From contig NC_092186.1 in assembly GCF_043641665.1 (NCBI RefSeq), positions 19,389,001-19,453,000 on the forward strand: a stretch of 64,000 bases of DNA, written 5' to 3'. This DNA is from Enoplosus armatus. Taxonomy: Eukaryota; Chordata; Actinopteri; Centrarchiformes; Enoplosidae. Both the position numbers and the translations under genes were made by a program. The notes below the pieces were generated by a model. The model made no database searches. It had not been told where the DNA came from and saw only the letters and a program-made list of their open reading frames with translations. Of the stretch, positions 26,086 to 39,500 are shown one piece after another. Numbering within the stretch: the stretch's first letter is position 1; each line of letters starts with the position of its first letter.

Positions 26086-29000
26086 GCATTGGATTATGGG
26101 TTGTCATAAATTCCCACAAGAATACAGTTACACTATGGGAATAGTATTAGGATCATATTTCATTTTTCACTCGTGTCAAACATTTTACTTAAAATGACAG
26201 GGGACCTGGAAACAAGGCCCACTTTGCCCCCAAACCCCTGATAAAATAAAATCAATGTCACTTTTCCTATGTGTTACATGACTCACTGCACAATGAGACA
26301 GAACAACAGTCAAAAATGGATCATCTGATCATCTTCAGAGCCCCTCTGCCCTGGTTACCCATCATCCACTTCAGTCCCATTAGGTGAAGCTGAGTGGGAC
26401 AGCCTCCTCAGTGAGGGTCCTCATCAAATCGCAGGTTTTCATCCACCTACCACTCTTACATGAGGCTCTTCATTCGCACTGCCTTTGAATAATACTTATT
26501 TCCACAGAAGCTCACATTCGTGCAGCAACCACAGCACTCTGACACGGGGAAACAATAAACCATTACTCTTTCTGTGCCGTTCTCAAACGTTGTCATGTCA
26601 CAGACCCCCAAAAGCCCATCAGAAACCTTTTGATGAGATGTAGCTCCAGGAAATGTCCCACTTTGGTAAATGTTGGTATTGAATTGCAGAGCTACTTGGG
26701 CAGACAAGTGTGGAACCTAACTGGGATCATTTCCAGTGATTTTAATTCCAGTACCTTCAAGGATAGCAGTTATATTAATGCATTAAGAGGACTTACAAAA
26801 CATTACACAGTTGCTAACCCTTCACACTGTAAAGACCCTCAGGTCCTCAGAGCAGGGACTGTTAGCTGGTCTAAACTAAAACCTCAAGGTGGACGTGCCT
26901 TTGCTGTTGTTTCCTTCTCTACTTGGATTAGCATTTCTCAAAGCCACATGACAGCTAAATCACTGCAAAATACTACCAATAATCTTAAAACACAGATTTT
27001 CATTGTTGCACATGTTGTTGACATGACAACGCTCCCATCCTAATCAACTAACACTGATTACCAAAACAGAGAAAATAAATACCCATACAATAAAACAAAC
27101 AACAGCATAAAACAAACTAGGATTAGAATACTCTCATTAAAATACAATATTTTAAACAGTACCATCTGATATTTATTTAATGATTTACCACTCAAAGAAC
27201 TCATTGAAAACACAGTCAAAGGCCACTCAATAACTCCTAAACCTTACATGATGTAATTAACTTCTGGTATCCCAATATTACTTTAATTTAACTGTAATGA
27301 CATTATAATATCTCAATAGTATTTATAGTTTCCTCTCATCACAAAGTATTTGGGACCAGTTTGAGTATCCTAAAACAAACCTTTTCTAACATTCTTGTAG
27401 ATCTTCTCCAGAGGTGCAGAACATGCACTTTATCACCCTGCCTCTTAGTTCGACTCTCGCACATTTATCGCAGTGTTAGATTAGTTACTTTAGTAGTGAC
27501 CTGTTTCACCACAGGTCTCCTGCTTTGCTCTCTCGCTGTTTCCACCTCCCATATAACATGCTGCTGTCTTCAGCATTCCTCTCTCCGGCTCATGTGAAAG
27601 GTAACGTCCAGTAATCAGAGTCAAAGGGCAGAAGAAGTCTTCCACGGGTCAGCCTGATAATCCCTAGTTGCGTTATCAGTCGGTTCAGAGTTCCCTTGTG
27701 GTTTTTCAATTCACATCACAGTGGACAGAGTTGAGTCAAAGAAACAATCATGTGAATCACATCTTCCCGAACGTTATTGAAAATAAAATCCTTAATACCT
27801 TGTGTAGAGTTACAGAAAACTGTGGTGGAGGATTAGATTGTGTTTGATAGAGAAAAATATCTTTGCAGTCTGGATCAGTATGTTGTCACTTTAGGTATCG
27901 ACTTATGTTGTTTATGTGTACTATCATACTGTATTTTTATCTGCATGAGGTCTGATACTCACTTAGTAGCAGAATTAAATATGTTAACCTTTTTGTCATA
28001 ATATGATTTATGGATTGAGTTTAATTGTCCATCAGGTTTATGACAAATTGCTTTGGGTTTAAAAACACATTACAAATTTATGTTGTATCATATTTTACGA
28101 AAATAATATTTTTCCAACAGGAACAAACCATGGACAGCAGCCCCCTGGTGGTAGCTACTATCAAGATATGTGTCACTCTGATTTCTCCAACTTGGCAGCA
28201 CAAATAGTGAAAATGTGTCAAAACAGGCTTTGATGAATGCAGCAAAACCACCAAACTTTAAAAAAAATCAAAACGATCTGTTATACAACTTGTGAAAATG
28301 GATGGTATCTGCTGTGGTTTATTTATGGTTGACTTTAAGTTTTAAAAATACTAATTATTTAAGATGTACATGTTTGAAGTTAAACATTGCAGTTGTAACA
28401 ATGAGATGTCATACTAATGTTGTTTTAATGTTGTGATATGACGGAACTAGGACCACATCATAAGCCAAGACCCTCGATACACAGATCTTCTCCCTAATTA
28501 GAGGTACTAAAACATTTGAATCAGTCAACTGTAGTATCTCAGAGTCCAGTGTGCATGAGGTTTACTGTAAAGAACAATTTAAACCAGTTGTCAGGCACAG
28601 ATAAGTATACTCAGTCAACTGTTTAAACAGTAAATTTGGTTTTATTTATTGAATTTTAGTCATAGTAGTTATGTGTATATTTTAAAAGATTTTTGTATCA
28701 GTGAAAACTATTAACAATGTGTTCTGTGAATTATCTAGACGAGTAACGAGGATATTGTTTTTTGAAAGAGATGTTGCTGTGATAGTCACAAACCAAATGT
28801 TTTTTTCCTCTGCTGAGTTGGATGGGTGGTGGCATACATCTCAAAACCTGTAAAAATAAAACCCTGTCTGCATGGATAGGTACCAGTGAGAAACTGCTTT
28901 TTGTGTGTTGTGTGTGTTTGGGTGAACTGACCCTTTAAGTCTGAGAAATATTTATGGTATTCCTTCAGTTACAGGGTTACTATAATAACCTTATGGTGAC

Positions 29001-29731
29001 TCCGTGTTCACCCTGTCATACCACAGACAAGCAGACATGTGGCAAACTGCTGTCGAGAGCAGGTTGATGGACACAGTTTGCAAAACACATGCTGACCCAT
29101 TAACAGTGGTGGTGAATGTATATTTGACCGGTTCTCATGTTGGTTTGTTCCTCCAATGGTTAACGTACCATTTGCTCAGATTTGGGGGGAAATCTGCTGG
29201 ATTGCTGTGCAGCACACAACAGGAGGAGGGCGCTGTTTTTTTCCTCAAAGCCAATGGAGTTTAAGCTTGAGAAATAATATATGGCAATGGCAGTCTGTGG
29301 CTTTGTGGTGTTGTGATGATTGTCTCAGATGGACGATGCAAGATTGACTTCCATGCAAAAGTTGTGTTGCAAAGTTACCATCAGATTGGAATTAAAAAAT
29401 ATGACCTACTGAAAACATTGTATCTGTGTCACTTGTGAGGGGAAAATGTCCGAACTGACTCCATTTTCACACAGAGTTCCAGTTCTGTCTGTGGCTTTAA
29501 AGCCAAATTGCTAAAAGCTTCTCAGCTCTGTAACCACCGACTCTGCATTTTACTGGCTTTGCTTTATATATAAATATTCTTTCTTTTAATTTGTCTAACA
29601 TACACGTGCTGCTGACATGGCAGGTTTGTGTAATGTGTGCAGTTTTGCATTATTTGCCCTGTTTGTCTAGTTTGTTATGTGTAGTTCTGTCTGCGCTTAT
29701 GTACTAATTGTGATCTGCATAGGGACTTCTA

Positions 29732-29883
29732 CAGTGGCCCCAAAGAGAAAAACACAACAGAAAATCATAAAACACAACAGAAGATCACAAAAAACAACAG
29801 AAGATTGTAAAACACAACAGTTGTGTTTTGTGATTTGCTGTTGTGTTTTGTGAATTGTCGTGTTTTTTATCTCAGGGCCACTG
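29732..29883. mobile_element. 152-bp palindromic MITE with CAGTGGCCC ends and TA flanks
   Basis: Outer ends CAGTGGCCC and GGGCCACTG are exact inverted repeats flanked by TA on both sides (29730-29731 and 29884-29885), as for Tc1/mariner-type insertion. Each half is built of short tandem units ('aaaacacaacagaagat'-like on the left, the inverse on the right), so the whole can fold into one hairpin. It is non-coding. Confidence 0.75.
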
Positions 29884-31109
29884 TAGACTGCAGATGAAAA
29901 TTAGTTATAAACTAACTCTGGTACAATACATCAAATGGTAACACTTATGTTTAATATTGCACATGGTCCCCTATAAATAAAATAAAAAACACATTTGATC
30001 TGCAGTGTAAATGCAGCTGAACATAATCTGACAGTTCTGATTATTGATTGACGATTATAACTCAACAGCTTTTCTGACATAACCAGAGTTTAAACAGGGA
30101 ATAGTTACAGACAACCCAGAGGACATGAGGTAATCACATCATTGTGACATTGCCTTCTCCTCCTCCTCCTGCTCTATTTTGACTCTATATTAACAATACA
30201 GGACCCATTACAGGCGAGCCAATCTCCTCAGCCGAGCTGTTTTCCCCACATACATTGTAATTTGTAAAAACCTGTTTTGATGGACTCCAGTCCCAGAGGA
30301 CTGTCTGTAATAAATCTGGACACACTGAGGTGTGACCTCATTTTGTCCTCTAAAAATGATGTTAAAGAGATAAAGAGAAACAAGAACATCCTTCAGACAC
30401 AAACATTACACTGAATGAGAAGATGAATCTCATTCTGACATTTATAGTCTCCAGTGGGAGCTCTGTTTAAGTTTGGGGAATACTACCAAATAGATAGACG
30501 TGTACTTCTATTTTTGTTGTTAATTTGTTCTACAGTTATTGCATGAAGTAAACGACATATTTGACTTTGCATACACCTTAAATGACACACCTAGATAGCT
30601 AGATAAACAGGCAGATCGATAGACAGCATGTGTACCAATGTGATGGCCTAGTTTTCATAATTAAGTAGTACACAAGGTATTTTTATATTAACAGATATCT
30701 TCTCAAAGACCTTGCAAGTAAAGGAAGCCAACTTTAGTAGGGTCCACAACTCCTGATATATGAGTCTCTGAGAAATGTCCTACTTCTGCTACTATTAATG
30801 GTTTTTCCCATCTGGCAGAACATTTTTTCACTAAATCGGACATGACTTGAATGCAGGTATTGTTGAACCTTCAGGAAGTGTTGAGGCGTTAATTAGATGA
30901 AACATCTATGATAGGATGTTAAACTATTCAAAAACTGAAAAGTGCACAGAGGGCTGTTCTCTGAAACATTCAGTCTAACACAATATGAGTTTCCCTCTCT
31001 AAAAAAAACACAGTTTTACCCTGAAAATGAAAGCCTTCCAGTTTACGTTTAAATTTTTATACCTAAGAAGCTTGTAACCAAATAGTTCAGTCCTGTATTA
31101 TAAGTAAAT

Positions 31110-31250
31110 GTAGGCTATTTTGTTGATTGATGATAAAACTTTAATGATCCCCATCAAAAACTGCTTCATTGCAGAAGCAAGTAATAACTAAAACGCAAAA
31201 GAAAAAGAGAATATGGATACAAACAGTAAGTATAGTAACTAAATAGGATT
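31110..31250. repeat. 'aactttaatgatcccc' repeat fragment
   Basis: Diverged second copy of the family at 25771-25930, with the same 'ttgcagaagcaag'-type continuation. Confidence 0.45.
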
Positions 31251-31285
31251 ATTCACAACCACATATGGCAATATATAATGTATTT

Positions 31286-31805
31286 TCCAGAGATGGAAAA
31301 AAGTATTTAGATAAATTACTAAAGTAGCAATACCACACTTTAAAAATACTACATTACAAGTGAAAGTCCTGCAGTTGAAAGTACAGAAGTATCAAATAAA
31401 GTATCAAAAGTAAAAGTACTCATTATGCAGAGTAGTCCCTGTCAGTACTATCGTGTTGTTGGATAATTATTATTGATCTATTAAGATTTAAGCAGGAATT
31501 TGAAGGTATAGTTGGTTGAGGTGGAGCTCATTTGAAGTACTTTATATACTGTTGGATAGTTTAATCAATAGCAGTGTATCATGAGAGTTGTTTGCTTTGT
31601 GGGTAAAATCTTAATTTGAAAGGTAACTACTACAGCTGTGAGATAAATGTTGTGGAAAGTAAAAAGTATTTTATTTTCCTCTGAAATGTCAAGTGTAAAA
31701 TAACATAAAATGAAAATATTCAAGTACAGTACAAGTGCATCAAAATTGTACTTAAATACAGTCCTTGAGTAAATGTACTGTAGTAAAAAGTAAGTTACTG
31801 GTATT
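31286..31805. repeat. Dispersed 'agtaaaagta' repeat, long copy
   Basis: About 520 bp with repeated 'aaagtac', 'aaaaatact' and 'gtacttaaata' words and the end 'cttgagtaaatgtact', typical of a family abundant in spiny-rayed fish. The interior 'tactttatatactgttgga' block is characteristic. A shorter copy is at 2051-2330. No coding capacity. Confidence 0.7.
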
Positions 31806-33399
31806 TACCTCATTTATTTTACATTTGCAGATAGAAGAGTACATTGGGAGTTGTAATGTGGCCAGTAATGTAGAAATGTGACAGTGAATTATGTTTAACT
31901 TACACTTATCACTGTTTCTGTATGTACTGTAATTGTCCAGATCTGTTGTCTCTATATGTAAATGAATGCAGTATCTGGAAGTGGTTTAGTTCTCATGCAT
32001 GTACATCTGTGGCTTGTTAAAATGAGCACCGTTTTACACACTTTGTATTGTGAGACTTCAGACTTCAGTTGCTCATGTTGTCACAGGCTTTTTAAAAAAG
32101 GAAATTAATGGGCATTGTGCCTGAAAGGTGTTATTTAATCACACCACATTATGTGTCACCTCTGTCACTTAGATTCATGATTTAAATGTCACTGTTTAAT
32201 GTCTTTCACTTTACTCGCGTGGTGTTTTATTAACTCAGCCAAATAGGGGATGCCATGCGATCATCTCTGTGCTGTAACAGCAACAGAAAAATAATGGCTG
32301 GATTTGGACATTTCTTGTGCCCATTCAAGCAAATAGGAGGAGACCCTTAGATATTAGATACTAGGATGCTCATTAGGACCTTTGTTTTAGGCCACTGAGC
32401 AAACTTTCAGTTTTGAAATATGAGATAATATGAGATAATTTAGTAATTATTATGGGGAAATTTGGTAATGGGTGCATCTTCTTTTAATTTTAGCTGTATC
32501 TCATATTCAAACAAAAATGTTAAAATCTCTTCTTCCATTTGACTTCAAAACATTACACTCAGGCACTCTGAATGCCACTTGTTATTGTTTTCTTTAATTT
32601 AGGATTGTGTATGTAATTTTGTGATTGCATTCTATTTGTTTATGCTTTTATACTGTATGTGGTTTATTTCTTCTTGGACACTGGTCTCTCTTGAAAGACA
32701 TCTTGTTTTCAATTAGTCTGTTTAAATAAAGGATTAACATAACATAAGATAACATTGTATCTTCCTATAGACATAATTGACTGACTGTGGGACATAACAT
32801 GCAATAATGGGACATTACATGTAGCATCATGCACATAATCCTTTTAATTAACCATATACACTTAACTGCACTTAAGATTTGATATTGTAAATATAGCTAT
32901 ATGCCACTTCTCATACATAGCTATGATCCCTACCATTAACCTGTTAACATTTTTGGCATTGTGCACCTTTTTTTATATTTTTATATTTGCACTACTACTT
33001 TGTTACAACAATTACTCTTCAACTATTTCTATTTTCTCTCAAAAGTTCTATCTCATCTTATGTTAATGCTTTCAACAGGAAGAAAACAATTGACTTTGGT
33101 AAACACATTAACTTTCCACACAGATATTCTTATATTCTGTCATCAACCCATTATGTCTTAAGTGGCCTGTCTGCTTGTAATTGTTCTGCTGTTGTTTAAA
33201 TGTTTTTATTAGCTATCATTTATTGTTCTTAGGGCTGTTTCTTCAGGCTTTCCTTGTAAAAGCTATTTCCAGATAGGAATGCTTAATGAACTAAGTGCGA
33301 AATAAAAAGACCTCCGGGTTTAAAGCATTTAGCTACCCCCCTGGGATAGATAAAAATAGTAAAGAGAGTGAGTGAGCGGACTGGTTGGGTGTAATGTTC

Positions 33400-33553
33400 C
33401 TTTAAAGGCCGCTGCCCCCTGCAGCGTCGTCATTGCGCAGAACAGTTTGAACCAAAAAGCGGAGTGACCTTCCTCCGCTCTCAGTCTGAGAGGGGCAGCA
33501 CTGAAGCAATAAGCCGGTCACAGCTCCTACAGTCCCCCGCTTTAGCCTCAGAA
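33400..33553 (+). promoter_or_regulatory. dazap1: DAZAP1 promoter and 5' UTR region
   Basis: A switch from AT-rich to GC/CpG-rich sequence (GGCCGCTGCCCCCTGCAGCGTCGTC and onward) leads into the start codon. No TATA box is at a suitable place, so this looks like a CpG-type housekeeping promoter. Confidence 0.5.
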
Positions 33554-36500
33554 ATGAACAACAACTTAGTCGGAGATGAAGTCGGGTAAGATCAATTTAA
33601 CAAAGCCTTCCGCTGCGGACGCATTGAACTGTAAACTGCATTGTAACTTAGAGTTAGCGTGCTCTCTTGTCAAGCTGTCATTTGACAGCTAACGTTAGCT
33701 AGCAAGCTAAGCTAGCTTCAGTAACTTAGCGAGATCGCTAGCCTGAGGAAAGACGGCCAAAAAGTGAAAGTAGTCATGAAAGTAGCTCAGTTATTACTGT
33801 TACTGCTAACGGCGATGCAGGCTATGTTTGTCTGGAGTGCTGTCACTTAGCTTGTCAAGGGAATGTGTGAAAGTGTAGTTACTTATTTCAGTGCTGCTTT
33901 CAGTTAGCTCGAAGCAACTGAGCTAGCTTAGCTAACGCTTGCCAGCGAAGCGAAAGTCTCCTCTTCTTGACTTCGCCAATGCGAGGACATTTAGCGGGCA
34001 CTGCTGGAGGATGGAGCATCTTCGTCTGCAATAACCCTCCTGTTTTGCCACTGCCGGTATACACAACGTTACATCCCTAATCATACATGAATTAACTCGT
34101 TAGCTAGTTTGATAGTAGTGCCGCTTAAACTGTCGTTAAACTTCCAGTTTTGCAACCAGCATCCGAGTTCACCGGTCCGCATGCAGAGAGCCGAGCAGCC
34201 GCTCTCCTCTCCTCTCCCCTGCTCCGCACTGACTGGAATATACTTGGGTTTTCAGCGGTGTAGGCTGGTGCCGGAGGTAGATAGTGGCTGCTGCAGCTCC
34301 TGGAGTCAGTTTGTCAGCTGAGTGTTGTGTTAGCTTGCTAAACGCTACGGCTCTGTCCCGAGGTAACTTACGTGGCAGGAGGTTCGTAAAAAGACCGTTA
34401 TTGTCGAGGCCATTGCATGCAGTATTAAAAGACCAAAGTTACATCCACAGCCCGGACTGGAACTTAACATGAGTCACATGAAACACAGGCGTTTTAACTG
34501 GAGCTGTCTGTACATCTCCCTAAGCTGCAGCAGCTTGGGGAGCAGCGTTGCCTCGTGTTGTGTAATATCTGTGTACTTGGCTGTTTAGTCAGCTGTAGCG
34601 GAGTTATGGCTCTGAAAGTGAGCTTTCAATCTTCTCCACCAAGACGTCTTTTAAGGCCTCTGGACAGGCAAAATTCTCCCATGATTGTTATCATTTCTTT
34701 GTATGATGCTTGTATAACAGTTTATCATTTACTCTGACTAAAAGATCAATGACTGACTTAACACTCTTTCAGGAAACTTTTTGTGGGTGGATTGGACTGG
34801 AGTACCACACAAGGTAAATTACACTGTTTAATCTGTGAAGGCTTCATGCAGAAAGTGTTTTTAATCAAGAAGATGTATCTAGGTGACACTGATGTAGCTG
34901 TAGCTGCATTATTTGTTAAATTTTTGTTTGTTAGGATCTGGCTGGTAGCTTACTGGGACTCTTGGTTGAAGTTTGAATCAAAGTTGAAGAAACTCTTTAA
35001 AGATTATCAGGTCATATTTAGCTATGAAATACAGAGTAGACCAGGGGAATATTATTAAAATATAAAAGTGTTTTTATTCCTGCCTTGATATCAGTATTGA
35101 TATCAGTATAGGATATTTTGGTTATGACAATTGGTGCTTTCATACAATAATTAAAATAAGGGTGTGTAAATGTTCATAACTATCATTACTAACATGGCTA
35201 TGATGGTCTAGCAGATTGATAGGGTTTTGCTAATTTATTCTTTGATCAGATGTGTTAAGACACCACTATATTATACTATGTATTGTATTCACTAATGTAT
35301 GGTGTTGAAAGCATAATTTTGGTTATTGGAACGAAATGTATGTAGCCCTAATGTCGTCATATGATATCAAATGTTATATGATAATATTGATCTACTGATG
35401 TGACATGGAGTGGACAATATAACACCACTGATACATATTAATATTCATAAGATATTAAGTAGTTGGTAAGTACAGTATTACTTATTAGTAGTAGTAGTAG
35501 TACATGATATTAAGTACACAAAATAATAGAAACGTGTTACAATGCAATACTAAATGACTGAAATACATTTTTGGAGTCTGTAGTTTGTTGTGTGTTCATG
35601 CACCAGACAGTGTCGGTAGAGTCTACTTGTGGCCACTGTTTCTCTTTATTAATGAGGTTTTCTGTGTTTGGAATATGTCATTGTGGTTTTGATACTTTCT
35701 CCCTTTTCACATTGCATAATTACTGATGACCAGTTGCAAACAGCAAACAGAGTCCATATTCTGGTAGAGTCTATATTATACAGGCTACACCAGGTGTGCG
35801 TATACATCGTCCCAGAGATGGTCTAGTTTGTCTAAATCCCTTTACTGACTCATGCTTGGTTGGCCATTGTGTAACTTTGCACAAGGGCTTGTCTGTGTTA
35901 ACAGAACTGTTAACATTAAGATCTGAACCGCAGCGCTGTGTAACTCTGAGCTTGTTTCCCTGGCGATGCCCCAGGGCTTCCCAGCAATGAGAAAAGCAAT
36001 TACGATAACCCTCTCCAAAGTGAGTCCTCATTTGTTAAAACTTGCACGCCTTGCTTCTGTGGGCGTGTGCGGGCGTTACAGTAGTTGGATGTACATTTGG
36101 TGCTATGTAACATGACAGTGGGTCAGTGCTGTGTTTGCTCTTTCAGAGTGTCGATATGTGACTTGAGTGTGACTGCACTGTGTTTTTATGTTTTTAGATA
36201 AAAAAATGTTGTTACAATTCCCAATATTCTGCCATAAGACAACATCAAGGTCACTAAATTACTTGTAGTGTTCTCTGTGTAATTTTTATGTGTTTTGGTC
36301 CCAGTTACAGTTTTAGTGCAGGTTAAAGTGCTGAAGATATTTTCTTTGCATCATTTATCATTATGAAAGCATGAGTCCTATAAATCATGACTACAATTCT
36401 TTGTGTTCATGAGGTAAACTGAGCTGAGTTATATGTCCAATTGTAATTTCACATGTGCAGTATTGCTGCTGGCTCTGTGCTTATTGTCATGAAGCACCAC

Positions 36501-39500
36501 TGTTATGTCATTTCTTTCTTTCTTTTCTCAGAGACACTGAGAAACTACTTCTCACAGTATGGGGAAGTAGTAGATTGTGTCATCATGAAGGACAAAACTA
36601 CAAATCAGTCGCGAGGCTTCGGCTTTGTCAAATTCAAAGACCCCAATTGTGTACGGACAGTGCTGGAGACAAAGCCGCATAATCTTGATGGAAGAAATGT
36701 GAGTATTTTAAATCAAAGGAGCAGATAGTCAAATCAACTCGAGTAATCTGGCTGTGCTTTGTGTGAGCAATGTGAAAAACCTCAGACTGTATTTCATCAC
36801 CCAAAGTAGTTAGAAGTTATTCAAGGAGAAGTACAATTTTGCTTTGGGTTGTACCTGCCTGCAGACATTAGTAACAATGATGCACGCTTGCAAAATTTTG
36901 ACATTTGTTTGCCCAACAAGACTTACCTGTTTAAAGTCAAATTTCCAAAATTGGCAGTTAAAACTGGATTTCTCTGAGATGAAAAGAAGCGAGCATTAAT
37001 GCTTCCATACAGGCAGCTCTGCATGAATGACATATTACCTCCTTTGTTCTGTTCACAGAAGTGGAGAAGGGCATAACATTTTATTGGCCACATCTTCAAA
37101 TGAATGTGTGTCAGTCAGTCAGTATATATGATGCACTGTTGCGTGAGGCGAGCCAGTATAATGTAATGGATTCAGTGAAGAAGAACATTTGAAGGTGCCT
37201 TTATTTGGGGCTAATGTCAAACGCTTTCTCTCTCTGCTGTCAGATTGACCCGAAGCCATGCACTCCCAGAGGAATGCAACCTGAAAAGTCTCGAACCAAG
37301 GAGGGCTGGGTAAGAGGAACCTGATTTCTACTGGGGAGGCTAGGCTAGGTGTTTCTGCTGGAATAAGACTTGGTCTCTTCATTCCCTCCTCCTGAGGTGG
37401 GACTCTAGTTCCTTTTCAGGGGCCATGAGGAGACCTTGAGCTCCATTTGTAAAAACACTCTGACTTTGACCTAAATCTAATTTTCTGTTTTTTTTTCTTT
37501 TTGTCTTCAGAGAGTGTTTTTTTTTTTTTAAATGATCACAGTGTACAGCTTTCATACCTTTGAGAATGCTAGAAATTAGTTTGGGGTTTTGATAAATCAC
37601 AGAAGCATTAACGAATTTATGATTTGTATCGACCTCTATTTGTGATCAAGGGACTGCAACAATATCAGCAGATATTACTCACCTTGGATTGACACATAAT
37701 AAGGTCACAATTTCCCCAAATGTAACAAACATGACTCATGAAGAGGTTGTAAGCCTGTATAACCATGCTAAATATTGAAATTATAGCAACGCGTTTGCAC
37801 AGCCTTTTTTTTAATGTGGAACAGTTTTCTTGATTTTGAAAATGTAGAAGAATTTTCTTGCCTTCTTAGCTAAAGTAAGTTGTTCTCATAACTGTCCTTC
37901 CTCATTGAATAAAACTGAGAAAACACAAGTAGCTTTAGGAGACGAGCAGGCTGGTGTGGTACAGAAAATTGCTTTCAGCAGTGATTTTTTTTTTTTTGAA
38001 AGGCAGGAATCTCTGCAGCAACTTGGGCAATTTGTGGGTCGATCAACAATGCTATCAAGCCACTGCAGATCTATTATAGTAATTTTCTCCCTTTGGGCAG
38101 CAAAGATTTTAGTTATTGCACCTTTGCTGTCAATAAAACATTTTTATAAGTCACATATTTGGCTGCAAGCATAGATTGTAAGTCAGAAGCTTTTATAAAT
38201 GAGGCCCTTTGCCCGCTACCAGGACTCCTTTCACTGACTTCAAGCCATGCAGCTGCTGCTGAATGTTTTACTAACAAAGCAGAAGATGTAATTGTTAAAA
38301 ATCATTATTGTCGTAAGCAGCCTCTAGCCCTTACAGCATGAGTGCAGTGCACAGCAATGGTGAAATGCTTAGTGGTTGAGAGTAAGTGGAGGGAGCTGTG
38401 CTCTCTGATCTGTGGAGACTAGTGTTTGCATTGACATGACATGTTAAGAATTATACCCCAGGGCAAGAGGAGAACCTAATTTGTCTTCTGCACTGTCTGA
38501 ATAGATGATGGCCCCTTCCCAGAGTGATCCTTTAACAGACATTGAAATCCATACACTCCCTGTTTTCTTTCAGAAGGGCAGCAAAGCTGATAGCAATAAA
38601 TCAAAGAAGATATTTGTAGGTGGAATCCCCCATAACTGCGGCGAGCCTGAACTCAGGGACTATTTCAATAGATTCGGAGTGGTGAGTATTGCCATGTGCA
38701 TAATGCAAGTCAGTTCATATCGTCATTAAGACTGCTTGAATGGATGTGACATTGAACAGGGTCAATACTACAGTATATCAAATTAAAATTTAGTGGGATG
38801 GGATAGCGCAATTAATTATTTGTCCAAATTGAAGCAGAATATTTAATTGGACTAAGAATGGACCCTGTCTGATTTTCTAAATGGAGCCACTGTTTCCCTT
38901 TGTCCCATTCAAGGTCACAGAGGTGGTAATGATCTATGATGCGGAGAAGCAGAGGCCCCGAGGTAAAAGCTGATCCCGTTTTTTTTCCTCCCCTCTCCAT
39001 ACCTTACCATCTTAAATCTCATGACAAACTATTCTGGCCCAAAGAGAAAAAGCCCATTCAGCCCCAGATATTCAATTCAATTTAAACACTGTCACCCATA
39101 ACAGGAACAGGACACACAATTAAACACAAAAGCTTGTTAAATAAAACCTTGTACCAAGTCACCACAGGGTACATCAGATGGAAAATAAAACTTGATATTT
39201 CTCGAGGTGAAATGAAAAGCGTAGTGTAATGCGAAAAACTCTGCTCTCCTGTGAAATACATGAAAGTCTTAAACAGGCATCAAGGTGGGCACCTTCAGTT
39301 AATGTGGTGGTTATAAATTTGTACAATGTTACACATAATTTGCTCACATAATACAACAGTAGATGGCACCTTCAAACCACATCTCAGCCTTTGTCACATG
39401 CTCAAATCTAAAAATTGTTTCAGAAATCGCAGGCTCTGATTCGGACTGATGCAGTGTCCTTCATGACCTTGTGTGACAACATGAGTCTGCTCCACAGACA

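Larger units (their letters stand above)
24700..33400. other. Gene-free spacer between GAMT and DAZAP1
   Basis: About 8.7 kb without a recognisable gene. The longest open frame (26630-27043, 137 codons) has no domain, homologue I recognise, or splice support. The space is filled by repeat fragments at 25140-25300, 25771-25930, 25985-26085, 29732-29883, 31110-31250 and 31286-31805, and by AT-rich sequence. Confidence 0.65.

Noticed and set aside
26630..27043. 137-codon open frame between GAMT and DAZAP1
   Set aside because: No recognisable domain or codon pattern, and no promoter or poly(A) signal in a suitable place; expected by chance in 8.7 kb.
29740..29875. CRISPR-like array of short similar units
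   Set aside because: The genome is a vertebrate nuclear one; units are contiguous with no unique spacers and belong to a palindromic MITE.
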